Positions 60,601 through 64,000 of a stretch of 64,000 nucleotides of DNA are shown here, in pieces. A model generated the notes under the pieces. The model saw only the letters and a program-made list of their open reading frames with translations, ran no database searches and was not told the origin of the DNA. Every line of letters starts with the position of its first letter. Position 1 is the stretch's first letter. Source of the DNA: Actinomycetospora corticicola (GTDB lineage Bacteria > Actinomycetota > Actinomycetes > Mycobacteriales > Pseudonocardiaceae); assembly GCF_013409505.1 (NCBI RefSeq), contig NZ_JACCBN010000001.1, positions 5,456,001 through 5,520,000 of the forward strand, written 5' to 3'. A program made the translations under genes and the position numbers.

Positions 60601-61592
60601 TGCGCGTCGGCCACGCCCGGCGCCTCGGCGACGGCGCCCTCACCGGCACCACCGTGATCCTCCCCGACCCCGCAGGCGCCGTCGCGGGTGTGGACGTCCG
60701 CGGCGGCGGGCCGGGCACCCGCGAGACCGACGCACTCGACCCCCGGACGCTCGTCGACCGCGTCCACGCGGTGGTCCTGTCCGGCGGGTCGGCCTACGGG
60801 CTCGCCGCCGCGACGGGCGTGATGGACACGCTGGGCGCCGCGGGGGTGGGGTTCCCGGTGGGCGGGCCGGGCGAGGTGGTCCCGATCGTGCCCGCGGCCG
60901 TCGTCTTCGACCTCGGCCGCGGCGGTGACTTCCGCGCCCGTCCCGACGCCGCCCTGGGGGCCGAGGCCCTCGCGGCGGCGACCGACTCCTGGGCCGACGG
61001 CGTCGTCGGCGCCGGCACCGGGACGCTCGTCGGCGGGCTCAAGGGCGGCGTCGGCACGGCGACGGAGACGACCGACGCGGGCGAGGTGACCGCGCTCGTC
61101 GTCGTGAACGCGGCCGGGTCGGCGGTCGACCCGCGGACCGGGGAGCTGTGGGCGGCCCGGCACCTCACCGCCGCCGATCGGACGCCACCGCCCCTTCCCG
61201 ACGACCGGTCGGGTCTGCTCGAGCGGCTGGCCGCGGCCGCCGCGCCGCCGACGCTGAACACCACGATCGGCGTGGTGTGGACCGACGCCACGCTCACCGT
61301 GGCGCAGTGCTCGAAGCTCGCCGCGGTCGGCCACGACGGGCTCGCGCGGGCGATCCGTCCGGTGCACGGGATGACCGACGGCGACACGCTGTTCGGGCTC
61401 GCGACGACCACCCGACCGGCCCCGGACCTCGCCGGGCTGCAGGCGCTCCTGACGGCGGGGGCGGACGCCGTGACCCGGGCGGTGGGGAACGCGGTGCTCG
61501 CGGCGGAGTCCGTCGGCGGGTTCCGCTGCTACGCGGACGTGGTGGCGGACGCGGAGCGCAGCGGAGCCGGACCCGGGCGGACCGACGGATGA
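60600..61592 (+). CDS. P1-family peptidase (DmpA-like N-terminal nucleophile hydrolase)
   Basis: A 330-residue self-cleaving hydrolase: MRVGHARRLGDGALTGTTVIL, VLSGGSAYGLAAATGVM, and the autocleavage site before T221 in LNTTIGVVWTDA. Family members are aminopeptidases or amide hydrolases with broad substrates. The ATG overlaps the CoA-transferase stop. Confidence 0.88.
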   Translation: MRVGHARRLGDGALTGTTVILPDPAGAVAGVDVRGGGPGTRETDALDPRTLVDRVHAVVLSGGSAYGLAAATGVMDTLGAAGVGFPVGGPGEVVPIVPAAVVFDLGRGGDFRARPDAALGAEALAAATDSWADGVVGAGTGTLVGGLKGGVGTATETTDAGEVTALVVVNAAGSAVDPRTGELWAARHLTAADRTPPPLPDDRSGLLERLAAAAAPPTLNTTIGVVWTDATLTVAQCSKLAAVGHDGLARAIRPVHGMTDGDTLFGLATTTRPAPDLAGLQALLTAGADAVTRAVGNAVLAAESVGGFRCYADVVADAERSGAGPGRTDG

Positions 61593-62407
61593 GGCTACGG
61601 GTGGCCACCTGGAACCTGTGGTGGCGGTTCGGGGAGGCCGACCGGCGCCGGCCGGCCGTGCTGGAGACGCTCCGGGCGCTCGACGCCGACGTGATCGGCC
61701 TGCAGGAGGTGTGGTCGCGCGACGGCGAGGACCTGGCGAGCGGGCTCGCGGCCGAGCTCGGGATGCACGCCGTCTTCGGGGCGTCGCCCGACGCGTCGTC
61801 GTGGACCTCGCGGCTCCCGGCGGACGCGGACTGCGGGATCGGCAACGCCGTCCTCGCCCGGTGGCCGGTGCACCCGTTGCACCTCGAGGGGCTGTGCGGC
61901 ACGGGACGGGTGCTGCTGGGGACCACCGTCGACACCCCGGTCGGGTCGTGGCACGTCCAGTCCGCGCACCTGACGTCGTCGGCGAGCGGGTCCGCGGTGC
62001 GCTGCGAGCAGGTGCGGGTGATCGCGCGGCACGTGGTGTCGGCCCCGCCCACCGACCTGCCCCCGCTCGTGCTCGGCGACTTCAACGCGGAGGCCGCCTC
62101 CGACGAGATGCGCCTCGTAGAGGGGCACCTGACGGCGCCGGCCGAGCCGGGGCTGGTGCTCGTGAACACCCGCCGGTGGGCCGCCGACCCCGACGAGCCG
62201 ACCTGGTCCCCGGCGAACCCCTACGTCGCCCCGAGCGGCTCCCCGCCGTCGCGCATCGACCACGTGCTGGTCGGGGCCGGGCGGGGGAGCGTGCCGCTGC
62301 GGGTGGGCGACGTGGCGCTCTTCGGCGACGGCCCGGCCTCCGACGGGGTCTGGCCGTCGGACCACCACGGCGTGGTGGTGGACCTCGAGGTGGCCGACCG
62401 TGCGTGA
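61589..62407 (+). CDS. Endonuclease/exonuclease/phosphatase-fold protein
   Basis: A 272-residue protein with RVATWNLWWRFG, IGLQEVW (catalytic Glu), a metal-binding LVLGDFNAEAASDEM and a final PSDHHGVVVDL: the complete DNase I/EEP active-site pattern. It may hydrolyse nucleic acids, inositol phosphates or lipids. It overlaps the preceding stop by 4 bp and the next gene by 8 bp. No signal peptide is seen. Confidence 0.86.
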   Translation: MRLRVATWNLWWRFGEADRRRPAVLETLRALDADVIGLQEVWSRDGEDLASGLAAELGMHAVFGASPDASSWTSRLPADADCGIGNAVLARWPVHPLHLEGLCGTGRVLLGTTVDTPVGSWHVQSAHLTSSASGSAVRCEQVRVIARHVVSAPPTDLPPLVLGDFNAEAASDEMRLVEGHLTAPAEPGLVLVNTRRWAADPDEPTWSPANPYVAPSGSPPSRIDHVLVGAGRGSVPLRVGDVALFGDGPASDGVWPSDHHGVVVDLEVADRA

Positions 62408-63002
62408 CGTCCACGCCTGGCGCCGCGTGGCGTCCGGGGCGGCGCTGATCCTCCCGGACGGCTGCCTCGACGTGATCGTCCGTCCCGACGGCGAGGCGGT
62501 CGTCGCGGGCCCGGACGCCGTCGCCCGTGAACACGTCGGCGACGGCGCCTACCGGGGGGTGCGCTTCTCCCACGGCCTCGGGCCGCTGGTGCTCGGGGTG
62601 CCCGCGGACGAGCTGGTGGACCGGACGGTGCCGCTCGCGGACGTGGTCGGGCGGGTTCCCGACGTCGGGTCCTGGCTGCGGTCGCGCCTGCGGGACCTTC
62701 CCGACGACGAGCGGTGGGCGGCGGCCGTGTTCGACGCGTCGGCCCGCGGGGTGCCCGTCGCCGCGATCGCCGACCGCCTGGGCTGGTCCGCCCGCACGCT
62801 GCACCGCCGGTGCCGGACCCGCTTCGGCTACGGGCCGCAGCACCTCCACCGCGTCCTGCGGCTCCGACGCGCCCTCACCCGTCGTCGGGACGGCAGCGGG
62901 TGGGCGGCCGTGGCGGCGGAGGTCGGGTACGTCGACCAGCAGCACCTGGCCCGCGAGACCCGGGCGCTCACGGGACGGTCGCCGTCGGCGCTGGGCAGAT
63001 GA
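62400..63002 (+). CDS. AraC-type helix-turn-helix regulator
   Basis: A 200-residue regulator. The N-terminal DUF6597-like domain (LILPDGCLDVIVRPDG, VRFSHGLGPLVLGVPADEL) precedes an AraC DNA-binding domain (VAAIADRLGWSARTLHRRCRTRFGYGP, WAAVAAEVGYVDQQHLARETRALTGRSP). GTG 62400 lies inside the end of the preceding gene. Its target is unknown. A hairpin follows immediately. Confidence 0.85.
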   Translation: MRDVHAWRRVASGAALILPDGCLDVIVRPDGEAVVAGPDAVAREHVGDGAYRGVRFSHGLGPLVLGVPADELVDRTVPLADVVGRVPDVGSWLRSRLRDLPDDERWAAAVFDASARGVPVAAIADRLGWSARTLHRRCRTRFGYGPQHLHRVLRLRRALTRRRDGSGWAAVAAEVGYVDQQHLARETRALTGRSPSALGR

Positions 63003-63045
63003 TCATGCCGAGCGCGACGGCCGAGGAGTCGCGCTCGACATGATC
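63001..63045. terminator. Palindromic hairpin after the AraC-type gene
   Basis: GATCATGCCGAGCGCGA (63001-63017) pairs with TCGCGCTCGACATGATC (63029-63045), one mismatch in 17 bp, starting in the AraC stop codon. Confidence 0.8.
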
Positions 63046-63099
63046 AACTGCCTAGGTGGTCCTCGGGCGGGTACTCGCCGGGCCCGGTCCGTGATCAAC

Positions 63100-63146
63100 G
63101 AGCACCTGCGGTGGTCCGGCGGCCGGGCCGACCACCGAGGGTGCTC
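63100..63146. terminator. Second hairpin before the convergent VOC gene
   Basis: GAGCACC-TGC-GGTGGTC (63100-63116) pairs with the complement around 63130-63146 (ACCACC-GAG-GGTGCTC). With 63001-63045 it forms a pair of terminators between convergent genes. Confidence 0.65.
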
Positions 63147-63153
63147 GCTCGCC

Positions 63154-63537
63154 TCAGGACGACGCGGCGAAGAGGTCGACGCCGACCCCGTCCGGGTCGA
63201 GCACGGCGGCGTACCGCTGACCCCAGAACGCGTCGAACGGCGCCAGGTGGCCGCGATACCCGGCATCGACCAGCCGCTCGTAGGCCGCGTCGACCTCGGC
63301 GGGGGAACCGCACTCCAGCGCCAGCCCCACCCGTCCGTTGCCCGTCGGCGGCGTGAACGACGGATCGAACGACGCCACGGTCTCCTCGGTGTCGAGCAAC
63401 AGCCGCAGGCCGCCGAACGGGATCTCCACGTGCGGGGCGGGTTCGTCGGGCACCTCCAGCCCCAGGGCGCGGTAGAAGGCGAGCGAGGCGGCCATGTCGG
63501 AGACGACGATCCCGACGGCCGAGGGTGCGGGCTGCAT
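63154..63537 (-). CDS. VOC (glyoxalase/bleomycin-resistance) family protein
   Basis: A 127-residue protein with paired beta-alpha-beta-beta-beta modules: VGIVVSDMAASLAFYRALGLEVP at the N-terminus and a C-terminal YAAVLDPDGVGVDLFA. Metal-binding His/Glu positions are not all evident, so it may bind a ligand rather than catalyse. ATG 63537 gives the family start. It is divergent from alkA with only 19 bp between starts. Confidence 0.85.
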   Translation of the reverse strand: MQPAPSAVGIVVSDMAASLAFYRALGLEVPDEPAPHVEIPFGGLRLLLDTEETVASFDPSFTPPTGNGRVGLALECGSPAEVDAAYERLVDAGYRGHLAPFDAFWGQRYAAVLDPDGVGVDLFAASS

Positions 63538-63556
63538 GGCGTGGGAGGCTAGGGCG

Positions 63557-64000
63557 GTGACGGCGACGGGGTCGTGGATCCATCGGACACACGCCCTCGG
63601 ATTCACCGCGCCGCTGTGCCCGGACAACCTCTGGGGACACCTGGTGGCCACCGCCGTGCCGGGCGTCGAGGAGTGGTTCGCCGGGGCCTACCGGCGCACC
63701 CTGGCGCTGCCGGGCGGACCCGCCGTCGTGAGCCTCCCTCCGCCGGTCGACGGCGCGGTGCACGCCGAGCTGCGACTCTCCGTTCCCGACGACGAGCCGG
63801 AGGGGGTCCGGCTCGCCCGGCGCCTCCTCGACCTCGACGCCGACCCGGTCGCGATCGACGGGCATCTGCGACGCGATCCCGTGCTCACCCCGCTCGTCGA
63901 CGCGGCACCCGGTCGGCGGGTGCCGGGCAGCCCCGACCCCGACGAGTTCGCGGTCCGCGCGGTGCTGGGCCAGCAGGTCTCCACCGCGGCCGCCCGCACC
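63557..64000 (+). CDS. alkA: AlkA-family DNA-3-methyladenine glycosylase, N-terminal part (cut by window edge)
   Basis: A frame open to the window end, 148 residues visible, from GTG 63557. An AlkA N-terminal-like domain (LWGHLVATAVPGVEEWFAGAYRRTL) leads to DEFAVRAVLGQQVSTAAART, the beginning of the helix-hairpin-helix glycosylase domain where AlkA enzymes have the Q-Q-V-S signature. It would remove alkylated purines. The catalytic Asp lies beyond the window. The start codon is uncertain. Confidence 0.82.
   Translation, partial: MTATGSWIHRTHALGFTAPLCPDNLWGHLVATAVPGVEEWFAGAYRRTLALPGGPAVVSLPPPVDGAVHAELRLSVPDDEPEGVRLARRLLDLDADPVAIDGHLRRDPVLTPLVDAAPGRRVPGSPDPDEFAVRAVLGQQVSTAAART

Overview
The window is chromosomal DNA from a high-GC actinobacterium. 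Almost every codon ends in G or C, GTG starts are common, and many genes overlap by 4 bp (GTGA, ATGA or TGATG junctions). A conservon (cvn) operon, an XPB-type helicase, an Rpf protein and a mycofactocin locus with an NDMA-type methanol dehydrogenase point to the Pseudonocardiales/Mycobacteriales. Pseudonocardia or Actinomycetospora is my guess, not something the sequence proves. I see no tRNA, rRNA, CRISPR array, prophage, transposase or plasmid genes.

Layout. 1-5571: groEL behind two CIRCE operators, an MHS transporter, a YccF protein and the XPB-like helicase. 6142-12115: a four-gene cvn operon (sensor kinase-like, roadblock, DUF742, small GTPase) lying between the helicase and its usual helicase-associated/WYL partner (12274-14586). 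14689-18399: a small unknown protein, a MocA-like nucleotidyltransferase, an ACT-malic enzyme, and moaC-mog-moaE. 18625-19269: an Rpf/LysM protein. 19761-23056: a CoxD/CoxE/XdhC molybdoenzyme-maturation operon. 23171-26690: an iron alcohol dehydrogenase with its own NarL-type two-component system. 26714-31184: housekeeping and stress genes, including an ECF41-type sigma factor divergent from a carboxymuconolactone-decarboxylase-like partner. 31251-36177: a flavohemoglobin-like protein with a Gly/Tyr-rich N-terminus and a bacterial nitric oxide synthase.

36225-54093 is the mycofactocin neighbourhood. A methyltransferase (MftM candidate), a VWA protein, a MoxR ATPase and the methanol dehydrogenase mno form one minus-strand operon. 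After an SDR, a DUF559-like protein and a GntR regulator come mftR, divergent mftA-mftB-mftC, two FadH/OYE-family flavoenzymes, mftE, and (after a SnoaL-like gene and a TetR gene) mftF and a MOSC gene. No mftD is present; the two OYE-type enzymes occupy its usual position. 54549-59330 encodes a form II (AYRGAGR) CO-dehydrogenase-like enzyme, coxS-coxL-coxM plus coxG. The window ends with a CoA-transferase, a P1 peptidase, an endonuclease/phosphatase-fold protein, an AraC-type regulator, a VOC protein and the start of alkA.

The genes suggest a chemotroph that uses alcohols and perhaps CO-like substrates. Mycofactocin would be the redox cofactor for Mno, with molybdenum cofactor made and inserted by the moa and coxDEF genes. 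The most unusual signal is a set of near-perfect palindromic elements (53 bp and 40 bp families). They occur between genes but also inside three mycofactocin genes (both OYE enzymes and mftF), where they are translated in frame, much like Rickettsia palindromic elements.
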